The notes beneath the pieces were generated by a model, which was given only the letters and a program-made list of their open reading frames with translations, was not told the DNA's origin and made no database searches. 64,000 bases of DNA from Flavobacterium coralii (lineage in GTDB: Bacteria; Bacteroidota; Bacteroidia; Flavobacteriales; Flavobacteriaceae): NCBI RefSeq assembly GCF_019891545.1, contig NZ_JAHDIU010000011.1, positions 1 through 64,000 on the forward strand. Direction: 5' to 3'. The stretch's first letter is position 1, and every line of letters starts with the position of its first letter. The position numbers and the translations under genes are program-made. This document shows positions 24,991-33,392 of this stretch, in pieces.

Positions 24991-25071
24991 TTTCCATTCC
25001 GACCGGAGCGGAGGAATCTAAATAAGCTGTAGAGATTTCTCAACTTCGCTTTGCTGCGTTCGAAATGGAAA
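24991..25071. repeat. Palindromic intergenic repeat, copy 3
   Basis: TTTCCATTCCGACCGGAGCG start and CGTTCGAAATGGAAA end; 81 bases, nearest to copy 1. A further left-half fragment occurs at 27992-28014. Confidence 0.8.
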
Positions 25072-25154
25072 AGAACCATTAACTGATAACCATACCTCTT
25101 ATTACCAACTGTGAAGCCTATTTTATATCTTTACACCACCAGTAAAACAAACCT

Positions 25155-26117
25155 ATGGCTCACAGGAATATAACCATTCTCGGCGAAACCGTAATGCCCG
25201 GCGAAAGCAAAACGATTAACATGGAAATTGCAAGGCTACATACCATGAGCCGCCTTAAGGTGCCTATTATTATAGAAAGGGCAAAGCTTGACGGCCCTGT
25301 AGTGCTTTTTACGGCTGCCCTGCACGGCGACGAGATTAACGGTACCGAGATAGTGCGCCAGATTATTGTAAGAAAAATCAATAAGCCAAAGCGTGGTACT
25401 ATTATCTGTATCCCGGTTATTAATATTTTCGGATTTGTAAACAAAAGCCGTGAGTTTCCTGACGGGCGCGACCTTAACAGGGTTTTCCCCGGCAGCCAGC
25501 GCGGTTCGCTTGCCTCGCGCTTTGCCTGGCACCTGCTGAAAGAGGTTCTGCCTAATGTGGATTATTGCATCGATTTTCACGCAGGGGGTGCGAGCCGCTT
25601 CAATGCTCCGCAAATCCGTATCGTGCCCAACAACCCAGACCTGAAACACCTTGCTGATATTTTTAATGCTCCATTTACCCTATACAGCAAAAACATTACA
25701 GGCTCGTTCCGTAATGCATGCGGTAAGCTGGGGGTAAAAATATTACTGTTCGAAGGCGGTAAATCGCTTGATTTAAACCAGGAGGTAACCCAGGAAGCGG
25801 TTCGTGGTGCCAAGCGGGTACTGCACCACCTTGATATGCTGAACCCCAAAAAGAATGTAAAACACCCGGAGCGCAATACGGTTTACATAGAACGCTCGGC
25901 GTGGGTGCGCGCTAATTTTTCGGGATTACTGCAAAACCCAACGCCTGCCGGTAAGCTGGTTCAAAAGGGAGAGATTATTGCCTGTATTACAGATCCGTTC
26001 GGTAAGTTCGAGCATACGGTTAAAGCGCCCTACAGCGGCTATATCATTAACAGTAACGATGCCCCGATAGTATATCAGGGCGACGCTATTTTTCATATTT
26101 CGCAAAAGCTTGTTTAG
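25155..26117 (+). CDS. Succinylglutamate desuccinylase/aspartoacylase family protein
   Basis: A 320-residue M14-like zinc amidohydrolase. Zinc ligands H57 and E60 in ALHGDE; third ligand in DFHAGG near residue 143; catalytic Glu in LLFEGG. The C-terminal barrel (VKAPYSGYIINSNDAP) resembles lipoyl/biotinyl-like domains found in this family. The true substrate is unknown: related genes near rimK act on N-acylated or glutamylated compounds. Single gene, ending one base from the convergent DinB gene. Confidence 0.83.
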   Translation: MAHRNITILGETVMPGESKTINMEIARLHTMSRLKVPIIIERAKLDGPVVLFTAALHGDEINGTEIVRQIIVRKINKPKRGTIICIPVINIFGFVNKSREFPDGRDLNRVFPGSQRGSLASRFAWHLLKEVLPNVDYCIDFHAGGASRFNAPQIRIVPNNPDLKHLADIFNAPFTLYSKNITGSFRNACGKLGVKILLFEGGKSLDLNQEVTQEAVRGAKRVLHHLDMLNPKKNVKHPERNTVYIERSAWVRANFSGLLQNPTPAGKLVQKGEIIACITDPFGKFEHTVKAPYSGYIINSNDAPIVYQGDAIFHISQKLV

Positions 26118-26118
26118 G

Positions 26119-26574
26119 CTATACCAACTTTCGGAGGGACATCACTACACCCATGTGCACGCCTTCATGAAAGTTGTTGAACTCCAGCCCTTCTTTTGCG
26201 CTGCGCAGGGTGTAGCCAAACTCGGTAGTATATTCTTTATACCCGGTAAAAATGCCGTTATTAAAGTCCTGTTCGGTTTTATCTACAGTGGTAAACAGTA
26301 GCTCTTTTAATTCATTTATTTCTGCCTGTGTAGCATCGCGTTCCGGCTTTGTGCCGCGCATATAGCTCTTAGCCATTTCTTCGCTAATCATCATCGGCAG
26401 CCCCGAAAGCGAATATACAATGCGCTGCTGTGTTACCACTATGTGCGCTATGTTCCAGTATATGTTATTGTTAAACCCTTCGGGTACTTTGTTAAGCTGC
26501 TCCGGGGTATAATTGTCAAGAAACCTTAAATACAGTTCCCGGCTTTTGCGCAACACGCTGAATGTAGTTTGCAT
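26119..26574 (-). CDS. DinB-family protein
   Basis: A 151-residue four-helix protein of DinB/YfiT type. Putative metal-binding histidines are in WNIAHIVVTQQR (about residue 44) and in FHEGVHMGVVMSL near the end (two His). Members are thiol-S-transferase-like or of unknown function and often respond to stress. Single gene with its own promoter region, divergent from the ArsC/Spx-like gene. Confidence 0.83.
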   Translation of the reverse strand: MQTTFSVLRKSRELYLRFLDNYTPEQLNKVPEGFNNNIYWNIAHIVVTQQRIVYSLSGLPMMISEEMAKSYMRGTKPERDATQAEINELKELLFTTVDKTEQDFNNGIFTGYKEYTTEFGYTLRSAKEGLEFNNFHEGVHMGVVMSLRKLV

Positions 26575-26656
26575 AAGATAGATTTTATAAGATAAAAGTA
26601 AGTAATTCCTGTAAAGTTTGCAGCAATTATAATTAGTAAAGTTTTAGTGTTATAAA

Positions 26657-26664
26657 TACCTTTG
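26657..26664 (+). promoter_or_regulatory. -7 box of the ArsC/Spx-like gene
   Basis: TACCTTTG, matching TAnnTTTG, 25 bases before the start at 26689. No TTG at -33. Confidence 0.4.
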
Positions 26665-26688
26665 CACTTTACAACAGAAGCCTTAGTA

Positions 26689-27045
26689 ATGAAAACCATA
26701 TTTTACCTGAAAACCTGCGATACCTGCAAGCGCATATTAAAATCGTTACCAAATACAGACGGATTTGATTTACAGGACATAAAGACAAATCCTATAACTG
26801 CCGCACAGCTTGAAGAATTGAGAGGGCTGGCCGGGAGTTATGAGGCGCTTTTCAGCCGCAGGGCTACCCTGTACAAAGAGCGAGGGCTAAAAGACCAGCA
26901 ACTTACCGAGGAAGATTATAAAAACCTGATACTGGAGCATTACACCTTTTTGAGCCGGCCTGTTATTGTAGATGCGGATACCATTTTTATAGGTAACAGC
27001 AAAGCCGTAACCGAAGCTGCCATAGCACACCTGGGTAATGAGTAA
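26689..27045 (+). CDS. ArsC/Spx/MgsR-family thioredoxin-fold protein
   Basis: A 118-residue protein from the ATG at 26689 (MKTIFYLKTCDTCKRIL); nine more codons are open upstream, but the family starts here. It has a CxxC pair (C10 and C13), the LFSRRATLYKERGL region and the RPVIVD motif of arsenate reductase-like proteins. Either a glutaredoxin-linked reductase or a Spx-like regulator; with no ars genes nearby the substrate is open. The stop overlaps the start of the EamA transporter gene by 8 bases. Confidence 0.82.
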   Translation: MKTIFYLKTCDTCKRILKSLPNTDGFDLQDIKTNPITAAQLEELRGLAGSYEALFSRRATLYKERGLKDQQLTEEDYKNLILEHYTFLSRPVIVDADTIFIGNSKAVTEAAIAHLGNE

Positions 27046-27934
27046 GCGTAATTTTGCCCTTGCTGCCGCCACACTGGTATCAGTTATATATGGTGTAACG
27101 TTTACCATTGCCAAAGATGTAATGCCTGCCTACATTAAGCCTTTTGGGTTTATAGTGCTGCGGGTTGGTGTTTCGGCAGTTTTGTTCTGGGTGGCCGCAC
27201 TTTTGGTAACCCGCCAAAAAATCGCCTTAGCCGATTTTCCGCGAATTGCCGCTGCCGCACTGTTTGGCGTAGCACTTAATATGCTCACTTTTTTTGAAGG
27301 GTTAAGCCTTACATCGCCCATTATGGCTTCGGTACTAATGGTAACCACGCCTATAATTGTTTTGGTGCTATCAGCTATAATAATGCGCCAGCGTATTGTG
27401 AAGCGCAGGGCGGCAGGCATACTGCTGGGGCTTGTGGGTACTGTTATGCTAATATTATATGGTAAGAGTGTCGGCAATGCGCAAAACGCGTTGTGGGGTA
27501 ATTTCCTGGTGTTTGTAAATGCGGTAAGCTATGGCCTGTACCTAATCCTGGTAAAAAAGCTGATGGACAAATACAATGCTTTTGCTTTTGTAAAATGGAT
27601 ATACCTCTTTGGTTTTATCATGGTACTGCCTTTCGGGTGGACACAGGCAGAGGCGGCTGATTTTAGCGCAATGCCTTTAGATATTATCCTTAAAACAGCA
27701 TTTGTGGTGGTAATCTCTACCTTTCTTACCTATCTGCTCAACCTGCTGAGCATGAAAGAGCTTAAGCCTACAACCGTTGCGGTTTTTATTTATTTGCAGC
27801 CACTTTTTGCCACCCTGTTTTCTATCGGGCTTGGTAAAGACAGCCTTGATGTGGTTAAGATACTCTCGGCGTTACTGATATTCGGCGGGGTTTACCTTGT
27901 CAGTATCAAGCCAAAGGATAAGAATGTGGCATAA
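27038..27934 (+). CDS. DMT-superfamily (EamA) transporter
   Basis: 298 residues with ten membrane segments arranged as two EamA repeats (first about 8-135, second about 148-285). The hallmark SVIYGVTFTIAKD lies in helix 1 and the PIMASVLMVTTP turn in repeat 1. A drug/metabolite exporter of unknown substrate. Translationally coupled to the preceding ArsC/Spx-like gene. Confidence 0.87.
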   Translation: MSKRNFALAAATLVSVIYGVTFTIAKDVMPAYIKPFGFIVLRVGVSAVLFWVAALLVTRQKIALADFPRIAAAALFGVALNMLTFFEGLSLTSPIMASVLMVTTPIIVLVLSAIIMRQRIVKRRAAGILLGLVGTVMLILYGKSVGNAQNALWGNFLVFVNAVSYGLYLILVKKLMDKYNAFAFVKWIYLFGFIMVLPFGWTQAEAADFSAMPLDIILKTAFVVVISTFLTYLLNLLSMKELKPTTVAVFIYLQPLFATLFSIGLGKDSLDVVKILSALLIFGGVYLVSIKPKDKNVA

Positions 27935-27939
27935 TTGAT

Positions 27940-28048
27940 TTGAAAATGAGCCAATTTGGAAATTTGAAAATTTGAAAATATCAGTTTTGGCTTCCATTCC
28001 GACCGAAGTGGAGGGATATGTATAATTTTCAAATAGGCTCATTTTCAA
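27940..28048. repeat. Long inverted repeat enclosing an element fragment
   Basis: TTGAAAATGAGCCAATTTG (27940-27958) is inverted at 28030-28048 with one mismatch, flanked by A/T-rich reiterations (AATTTGAAAATTTGAAAA). Between the arms, 27992-28014 carries a left-half copy of the repeat at 24.8-25.1 kb. A mosaic of two mobile intergenic repeat families. Confidence 0.75.
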
Positions 28049-28100
28049 ATTTTCAAATCCTTCGGGCTGCACTACACTTAAAATCCCCCACAAATTTTTG

Positions 28101-28108
28101 TAACTTTG
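28101..28108 (+). promoter_or_regulatory. -7 box of the yicC-gmk operon
   Basis: TAACTTTG, matching TAnnTTTG, 19 bases before the yicC start. No clear -33 element. Confidence 0.4.
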
Positions 28109-28126
28109 TGCCTTTAAATTTTTTGC

Positions 28127-28984
28127 ATGATACAATCCATGACGGGGTTTGGCAAAGCTTCTATGCAACTGCCCAACAAAAAAGTTACTGTAGAAATTAA
28201 GTCGCTAAACAGCAAAGGGCTCGACCTGAATGTGCGTATGCCCTCTGCCTTCAGGGAGATGGAACTTAGCCTGCGAAACCGCGTGGCACAAAAGCTGGAG
28301 CGCGGTAAAATAGACCTTTCCATTTTTGTTGAGGTAACCGGCGAAGAAACATCGAGTAAGGTTAATGTGCCGATAGTAAAAGCCTATATAAACCAGCTTA
28401 GGGAAGTAGTGGCTGGCGACCAGACAGAATTATTGAAGATGGCAGTACGTATGCCGGATGCCCTTAAAACTGAGCGTGAGGAAATTGATGAAAAGGACTG
28501 GGCGCAGATTGAAGAGGTTATAGAGCAGGCGCTTGTAAACATTAACAGTTTCAGGGTGACGGAAGGCATTGCGCTTGAAAAGGAATTTTTAGTACGCATC
28601 TCTAATATCATGTCGCTTATGAAGCAAACAGTTGCCTATGACAGCGAGCGAATAGAAAACGTAAAGAACAGGCTGCAAAATGCTATAAACGAGCTACAGG
28701 TAAATGTAGATGAGAACCGCTTTGAGCAGGAGCTTATTTACTACCTCGAAAAGATGGATATTACCGAAGAGAAAGTACGCCTCGAAAATCACCTTAACTA
28801 TTTCATGGAAACTCTTGCCGGGAATGAGGCCAACGGGCGCAAGCTGGGCTTTATAACCCAGGAAATGGGCCGCGAAATAAACACTATGGGCAGCAAGGCC
28901 AATCATGCCCAGATGCAAAAGCTCGTGGTACAGATGAAGGATGAGCTGGAAAAAATAAAGGAACAGGTACTTAATATTTTATAG
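28127..28984 (+). CDS. YicC-family endoribonuclease
   Basis: 285 residues, normal length. Start MIQSMTGFGKA and end EKIKEQVLNIL are hallmarks; the C-terminal DUF1732 part contains RLENHLNYFMETLAG and GREINTMGSKA. YicC/YloC proteins are RNA endonucleases acting on small RNAs or mRNA. The gene lies 102 bases before gmk, an order found widely in bacteria. Confidence 0.93.
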   Translation: MIQSMTGFGKASMQLPNKKVTVEIKSLNSKGLDLNVRMPSAFREMELSLRNRVAQKLERGKIDLSIFVEVTGEETSSKVNVPIVKAYINQLREVVAGDQTELLKMAVRMPDALKTEREEIDEKDWAQIEEVIEQALVNINSFRVTEGIALEKEFLVRISNIMSLMKQTVAYDSERIENVKNRLQNAINELQVNVDENRFEQELIYYLEKMDITEEKVRLENHLNYFMETLAGNEANGRKLGFITQEMGREINTMGSKANHAQMQKLVVQMKDELEKIKEQVLNIL

Positions 28985-29086
28985 CTGTTTGCTTTCAGCT
29001 TTTAGCTGTTAGTAAATGCAGGGTAATTACAACACAGAATAACTACTAATAGCTGAAGGCAGAGCGCTGAAAGCTGACAACACACA

Positions 29087-29653
29087 ATGAAAGGTAAATT
29101 AATTGTATTCTCGGCGCCGTCTGGTTCGGGTAAAACCACTATAGTGCGGCACCTGCTGGCACAGCCCGAGCTTAACCTTGAGTTCAGCATCTCGGCAGCT
29201 ACAAGAAGCCCGCGCGGAGAGGAGCAGGACGGCAAAGACTACTACTTTATGAGCATACACGAGTTTAAAAAGCACATAAAGGCAGAAGACTTTGTAGAAT
29301 GGGAAGAGGTGTATCGCGACAACTTTTACGGCACTCTTAAAAGTGAAGTTGAGCGTATATGGGCTATGGGCAAGAACGTAATTTTTGATATTGATGTCGC
29401 CGGTGGCCTGCGCATTAAGCGCAAGTTTCCTGAAGAAACACTTGCTGTTTTCGTAAAGCCGCCAAGTATTGATGAACTTAAAATAAGGCTGAAGAACCGC
29501 AGTACAGAAAGTGATGATAAAATTAATATGCGTATCGCAAAAGCATCGGTAGAGCTGGCAACAGCCCCGCAGTTTGATACCATCATTAAAAATTATGACC
29601 TTGATACCGCCAAGGCAGAAGCCTATGAGCTGGTAAAGAACTTTATATCATAA
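29087..29653 (+). CDS. gmk: Guanylate kinase
   Basis: 188 residues. P-loop SAPSGSGKTT (9-18), GMP-binding ATRSPRGEE and the DGKDYYF block are typical. It phosphorylates GMP to GDP. In many Bacteroidota nadD follows gmk, but here a terminator ends the operon. Confidence 0.96.
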   Translation: MKGKLIVFSAPSGSGKTTIVRHLLAQPELNLEFSISAATRSPRGEEQDGKDYYFMSIHEFKKHIKAEDFVEWEEVYRDNFYGTLKSEVERIWAMGKNVIFDIDVAGGLRIKRKFPEETLAVFVKPPSIDELKIRLKNRSTESDDKINMRIAKASVELATAPQFDTIIKNYDLDTAKAEAYELVKNFIS

Positions 29654-29676
29654 ACGAATTTTTACAATAAATACTA

Positions 29677-29728
29677 AAGCCGCCTGTAAACCTTGTTTTT
29701 GGATAAGGCTACAGGCGGCTTCTACATT
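29677..29728 (+). terminator. Terminator after gmk
   Basis: Perfect 12-base stem AAGCCGCCTGTA (29677-29688) with TACAGGCGGCTT (29710-29721), followed by TCTACATTTTTTT. Confidence 0.85.
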
Positions 29729-29752
29729 TTTTTCTTTTAGCGTTGTAAAAGA

Positions 29753-29808
29753 AAATATCGTAAAAATTGCCTAAAACAACAGGTAAAAATTAAATTTTTA
29801 CGATATTT
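29753..29808. promoter_or_regulatory. 16-bp inverted repeat upstream of hmgA, candidate operator
   Basis: AAATATCGTAAAAATT (29753-29768) and AATTTTTACGATATTT (29793-29808) are perfect inverted arms with a 24-base spacer, 120-180 bases before hmgA. The right arm overlaps a promoter-like TATTTG. The spacing would suit a regulator binding two sites. Confidence 0.55.
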
Positions 29809-29930
29809 GTTACATGAATTCGCAATGGCAGGGTTTATTAAGCTACTTAAAATTCCTCATCAAAAGAAATCCGGAATGAGGGACGGCACTACTATTGCCG
29901 CACGTTATGTTTAATTAATAAATTTCTATT

Positions 29931-31088
29931 ATGCCTATATATCACAAACTTGGAGAATTTCCCCAAAAAAGGCACGTACAGTTTCGCAAACCCGATGGCG
30001 GGCTTTATTATGAGCAGCTTTTCGGTACAGAGGGCTTTCACGGCCACTCATCTTTGCTATACCAGGTGCACAGGCCCACTCAGGTAAAAGAGATACTTAA
30101 ATCTTATTCGGTAGAGCCTGAAATTGCTATAGATAAGAATATTAAGTCATTACTGCTTAAAGGTTTTGAGCTTAAGCCGGAAGATGACTTTTTAGACAGC
30201 CGCAAAACCATGCTGGTTAACCGCGACTGTGCCATTGGCCTTGCTGCCCCGCGCAAATCGCTTCGCACCTATTTTTATAAAAATGCCGATGCTGATGAGA
30301 TGCTTTTCATTCACAAAGGCACGGGTACGCTTCGCACTTTTATGGGTAATATACCTTTTGAGTATGGCGATTACCTTATCATACCACGCGGTATGATTTA
30401 CCAGATAGATTTTGATACCGAAGATAACCGTATTTTTTATGTAGAGTCGGTTGCGCCGTTATATACGCCTAAGCGTTATAAAAACTCAAGCGGCCAGCTA
30501 CTGGAACATTCTCCTTTCTGCGAGCGCGACTTTAAGCTGCCGCAGGAACTGGAAACTTATGACGAAAAAGGCGATTTTGTTATCAAGATAAAAAAAGAGG
30601 GCATGCTGCACGAGGTAGTATATGCTACGCACCCGTTTGATGTAATAGGGTGGGATGGCTATAACTATCCTTACAGCTTCAGTATCCATAACTTTGAGCC
30701 AATTACCGGCAGGGTACACCAACCGCCTCCGGTACACCAAACGTTTGAAACACCTGCATTTGTAGTGTGTTCTTTCTGCCCGAGGCTTTATGATTATCAC
30801 CCGCTTTCTATACCGGCACCATACAACCACAGTAATATAGACAGCGATGAGGTGCTGTATTATGTAGATGGTGACTTCATGAGCCGCAATAATATCGAGC
30901 AGGGACATATAACCCTGCACCCTAAAGGCATACCGCACGGCCCTGCGCCCGGAGCTACAGAGCGCAGCATAGGCCAAACCGTAACACAGGAGCTTGCCGT
31001 AATGGTAGACACCTTCCGCCCGCTTATGGTAACAAAAGAAGCTATGGGCTTAGATGATGGCCAGTATTACAAAAGCTGGGTAGAGTAA
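29931..31088 (+). CDS. hmgA: Homogentisate 1,2-dioxygenase
   Basis: 385 residues, the shorter form seen in Bacteroidota. Cupin core with GTGTLRTFMGNIPFEYGDY, and the iron/active-site region VHQPPPVHQTFETP, FCPRLYDYHPLSIPAPYNH and HPKGIPHGP. It opens the ring of homogentisate in tyrosine breakdown. It is followed 77 bases downstream by hppD, which makes homogentisate, so the two steps are encoded together. The leader region carries a long inverted repeat. Confidence 0.94.
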   Translation: MPIYHKLGEFPQKRHVQFRKPDGGLYYEQLFGTEGFHGHSSLLYQVHRPTQVKEILKSYSVEPEIAIDKNIKSLLLKGFELKPEDDFLDSRKTMLVNRDCAIGLAAPRKSLRTYFYKNADADEMLFIHKGTGTLRTFMGNIPFEYGDYLIIPRGMIYQIDFDTEDNRIFYVESVAPLYTPKRYKNSSGQLLEHSPFCERDFKLPQELETYDEKGDFVIKIKKEGMLHEVVYATHPFDVIGWDGYNYPYSFSIHNFEPITGRVHQPPPVHQTFETPAFVVCSFCPRLYDYHPLSIPAPYNHSNIDSDEVLYYVDGDFMSRNNIEQGHITLHPKGIPHGPAPGATERSIGQTVTQELAVMVDTFRPLMVTKEAMGLDDGQYYKSWVE

Positions 31089-31165
31089 GTATTAAATATT
31101 AAATTAGTCAATAATGCTAACTGCCTGTCAGTGTCACAGCGTCAGTTAAAGAAAATATAAATAAA

Positions 31166-32326
31166 ATGAGCAAAGAAGTTAAAAGTGTAGAATACGGACT
31201 CGAAAAAATATTTGAGGGCGCACAGGATTTCCTTCCGCTTTTAGGAACAGATTATGTAGAATTTATTGTGGGTAATGCCAAGCAGGCTGCCCATTATTAT
31301 AAAACGGCTTTCGGTTACCAGTCACTGGCCTATGCAGGCCTTGAAACCGGTGTAAAAGACCGTGCAAGTTATGTACTTAAGCAGGATAAGATACGCATAG
31401 TGCTTACCACGCCGCTAACAGCAGATTCGCCGCTTAACGACCATATTGTTAAGCATGGCGACGGTGTTAAAGTAGTAGCCCTTTGGGTAGAAGATGCCCG
31501 CAAGTCTTTTGAAGAAACAACAAGCCGTGGCGCAAAGCCTTATATGGAGCCAACGGTAGAAAAAGACGAATTTGGTGAGGTAGTACGCGCGGGTATTTAT
31601 ACGTATGGCGAAACCGTGCACATGTTTGTAGAGCGTAAAAACTATAACGGTGTGTTCCTGCCGGGCTTCCGTGAGTGGAAGAGCGACTATAACCCCGAGC
31701 CTACCGGGCTTAAGTATGTAGACCACATGGTGGGCAACGTGGGCTGGAACGAAATGAATACCTGGGTTAAGTGGTATGAAGAGGTTATGGGCTTTGTAAA
31801 CTTCCTGAGTTTTGATGATAAGCAGATTAATACCGAATATTCTGCATTGATGAGTAAGGTAATGAGCAATGGCAACGGACGTATAAAATTCCCTATCAAT
31901 GAGCCTGCTGAGGGTAAAAAGCGCTCCCAAATTGAGGAATATCTTGATTTCTATGGCGGCCCGGGCGTGCAGCACATAGCCATTGCTACCGATGATATCA
32001 TTAAAACGGTTTCAGACCTTAAATCAAGGGGTGTTGAGTTCCTTTCGCCACCGCCACACACGTACTATGAAGCAGTGCCGGAAAGGCTGGGCGAACACAT
32101 GAGCATCATGAAAGAAGATATTGCTGTTCTTGAAAAGCTGGGTATTATGGTAGATGCCGATGAAGAAGGCTATTTACTGCAGATTTTTACCAAGCCGGTA
32201 GAAGACAGGCCAACACTTTTCTATGAAATAATACAGCGTATGGGTGCCCGTGGCTTTGGTGCCGGTAACTTTAAGGCACTGTTTGAAAGCATAGAGCGTG
32301 AACAGGAGTTGCGTGGAACGCTATAA
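31166..32326 (+). CDS. hppD: 4-hydroxyphenylpyruvate dioxygenase
   Basis: 386 residues with two VOC domains. Iron ligands are visible in the C-terminal half: His in YVDHMVGNV, His in VQHIAIATDD, Glu in FYEIIQRMG. It turns 4-hydroxyphenylpyruvate into homogentisate, the substrate of the preceding gene product. Same operon as hmgA. Confidence 0.95.
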   Translation: MSKEVKSVEYGLEKIFEGAQDFLPLLGTDYVEFIVGNAKQAAHYYKTAFGYQSLAYAGLETGVKDRASYVLKQDKIRIVLTTPLTADSPLNDHIVKHGDGVKVVALWVEDARKSFEETTSRGAKPYMEPTVEKDEFGEVVRAGIYTYGETVHMFVERKNYNGVFLPGFREWKSDYNPEPTGLKYVDHMVGNVGWNEMNTWVKWYEEVMGFVNFLSFDDKQINTEYSALMSKVMSNGNGRIKFPINEPAEGKKRSQIEEYLDFYGGPGVQHIAIATDDIIKTVSDLKSRGVEFLSPPPHTYYEAVPERLGEHMSIMKEDIAVLEKLGIMVDADEEGYLLQIFTKPVEDRPTLFYEIIQRMGARGFGAGNFKALFESIEREQELRGTL

Positions 32327-32530
32327 AAGCGCCTGATTTTTGCACATAGTTAAATTTTAAACCAATTTGTAAACTGTTTTTTGAGGATAATGTGTTAAAG
32401 TAAAATTTTTGCATACAAATTCTCAATAATGTGAATACATTTGCACTCGCAAAAAAGGAGGTGCTGACACATTAAATTTTTTGTGGTAAATTTTTCATAA
32501 TTTATAGTTTTTTGGTTGGTTAATAGCATA

Positions 32531-32564
32531 AAAACCCGGTCATACTTTTGACTGGGTTTTTTTG
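32531..32564 (+). terminator. Terminator before the DUF3108 gene
   Basis: AAAACCCGGTC (32531-32541) pairs with GACTGGGTTTT (32550-32560) with one G-T pair and an 8-base loop, followed by T-rich sequence. It separates hppD from the next operon. Confidence 0.75.
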
Positions 32565-32578
32565 TTTTCTTATTTTTG
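32548..32578 (+). promoter_or_regulatory. Promoter of the DUF3108-kynA operon
   Basis: TTG (32548-32550) and TATTTTTG (32571-32578) fit the -33 and -7 elements with a 20-base spacer. The -33 box lies at the edge of the terminator loop. Confidence 0.6.
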
Positions 32579-32630
32579 GAACAGTAATTGCTTTTATTGC
32601 CGTAAAACACCCAAAAAACAAAAATTTACT

Positions 32631-33392
32631 ATGAAAAAATTATTGGTAATCTTATTTCTGCTGGCGTCGGTAAGTGCTGTACCGCAACGCGCTTTCGATA
32701 CCGGAGAATATTTTAAGTTCCGCATTCATTACGGCATTGTAAATGCAGGCTATGCCACACTCGAAGTTAAGGAAGCAACCCGCAGCGGCAAAAAAGTGCA
32801 CCATGTGGTTGGTAAGGGCTATACTACAGGTATGACAAAATTCTTCTTCAAGGTAGAAGACCTTTATGAAAGCTATTTTGATAAAATAACAGGCCAGCCT
32901 TACCAATTTGTAAGGAAGATTGACGAGGGCGGCTATACTAAAAACCAGGAAGGTTTTTTTAACCAGGGTAGCAATACCGTGCTGGTTAAAGACTACAAAA
33001 ACAAGAAGCAGAAAACATTCAGCGTGCCCGAAAATGTTCAGGATATCGTTTCAACATTTTATTACCTGCGCAACCACCCGGATGTGGACAAGCTAAAAGT
33101 GGGTGAATCTATATCTGTAGATATGTTTTTTGATGATGAAACCACAAAATTTAAGCTCAAATTCATTGGCAGGGAAAATATATCTACTAAATTTGGCACA
33201 GTATCAGCCATGATATTCAGGCCCTATGTTCAGGCCGGCCGGGTGTTTAAGGAAGAAGAGAGTTTAACAGTCTGGATTTCAGACGACAAAAATAAAGTAC
33301 CTTTGCGCATAAAGGCCAGCCTCGCAGTGGGTTCGCTTAAGGCTGACCTTGAGGAATACAGAGGATTAAGTCATCCTTTTAATGCAAAATAA
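32631..33392 (+). CDS. DUF3108 exported protein
   Basis: 253 residues from the ATG at 32631 (MKKLLVILFLLASVSA, a signal peptide); the open frame extends upstream without a reason to use it. The mature part starts FDTGEYFKFRIHYGIVNAGY, typical of DUF3108, a periplasmic beta-rich protein. It overlaps the start of the tryptophan dioxygenase gene. Function unknown; its position between hppD and kynA suggests co-transcription rather than a catabolic role. Confidence 0.85.
   Translation: MKKLLVILFLLASVSAVPQRAFDTGEYFKFRIHYGIVNAGYATLEVKEATRSGKKVHHVVGKGYTTGMTKFFFKVEDLYESYFDKITGQPYQFVRKIDEGGYTKNQEGFFNQGSNTVLVKDYKNKKQKTFSVPENVQDIVSTFYYLRNHPDVDKLKVGESISVDMFFDDETTKFKLKFIGRENISTKFGTVSAMIFRPYVQAGRVFKEEESLTVWISDDKNKVPLRIKASLAVGSLKADLEEYRGLSHPFNAK

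Larger units (their letters stand above)
24712..25154. other. Repeat-filled intergenic region
   Basis: 443 bases without a gene. At 24776-24815 lies a short degenerate repeat of GATGTCTGGTGTCTGG type, followed by three tandem copies of a palindromic element (listed separately). A promoter for the gene at 25155 is probably in the last 80 bases, but no clear box was seen. Confidence 0.7.
32327..32630. other. Intergenic region with possible short transcript
   Basis: 304 bases without a supported gene. It holds TACATTTGCACTCGC near 32435, which resembles a -7 box with start site, then AAAAAAGGAGGTG (an unusually good Shine-Dalgarno for this phylum) without any ATG after it, then a terminator at 32531. 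A minus-strand open frame of 71 codons across it looks like noise. Confidence 0.45.

Noticed and set aside
24821-25071. CRISPR array
   Set aside because: The three units are 73-81 bases, themselves palindromic, and follow one another without unique spacers of equal length; no cas genes are near.
32395-32610. 71-codon minus-strand gene
   Set aside because: Low-complexity Lys/Asn-rich product across a terminator and promoter; no start signal or family.
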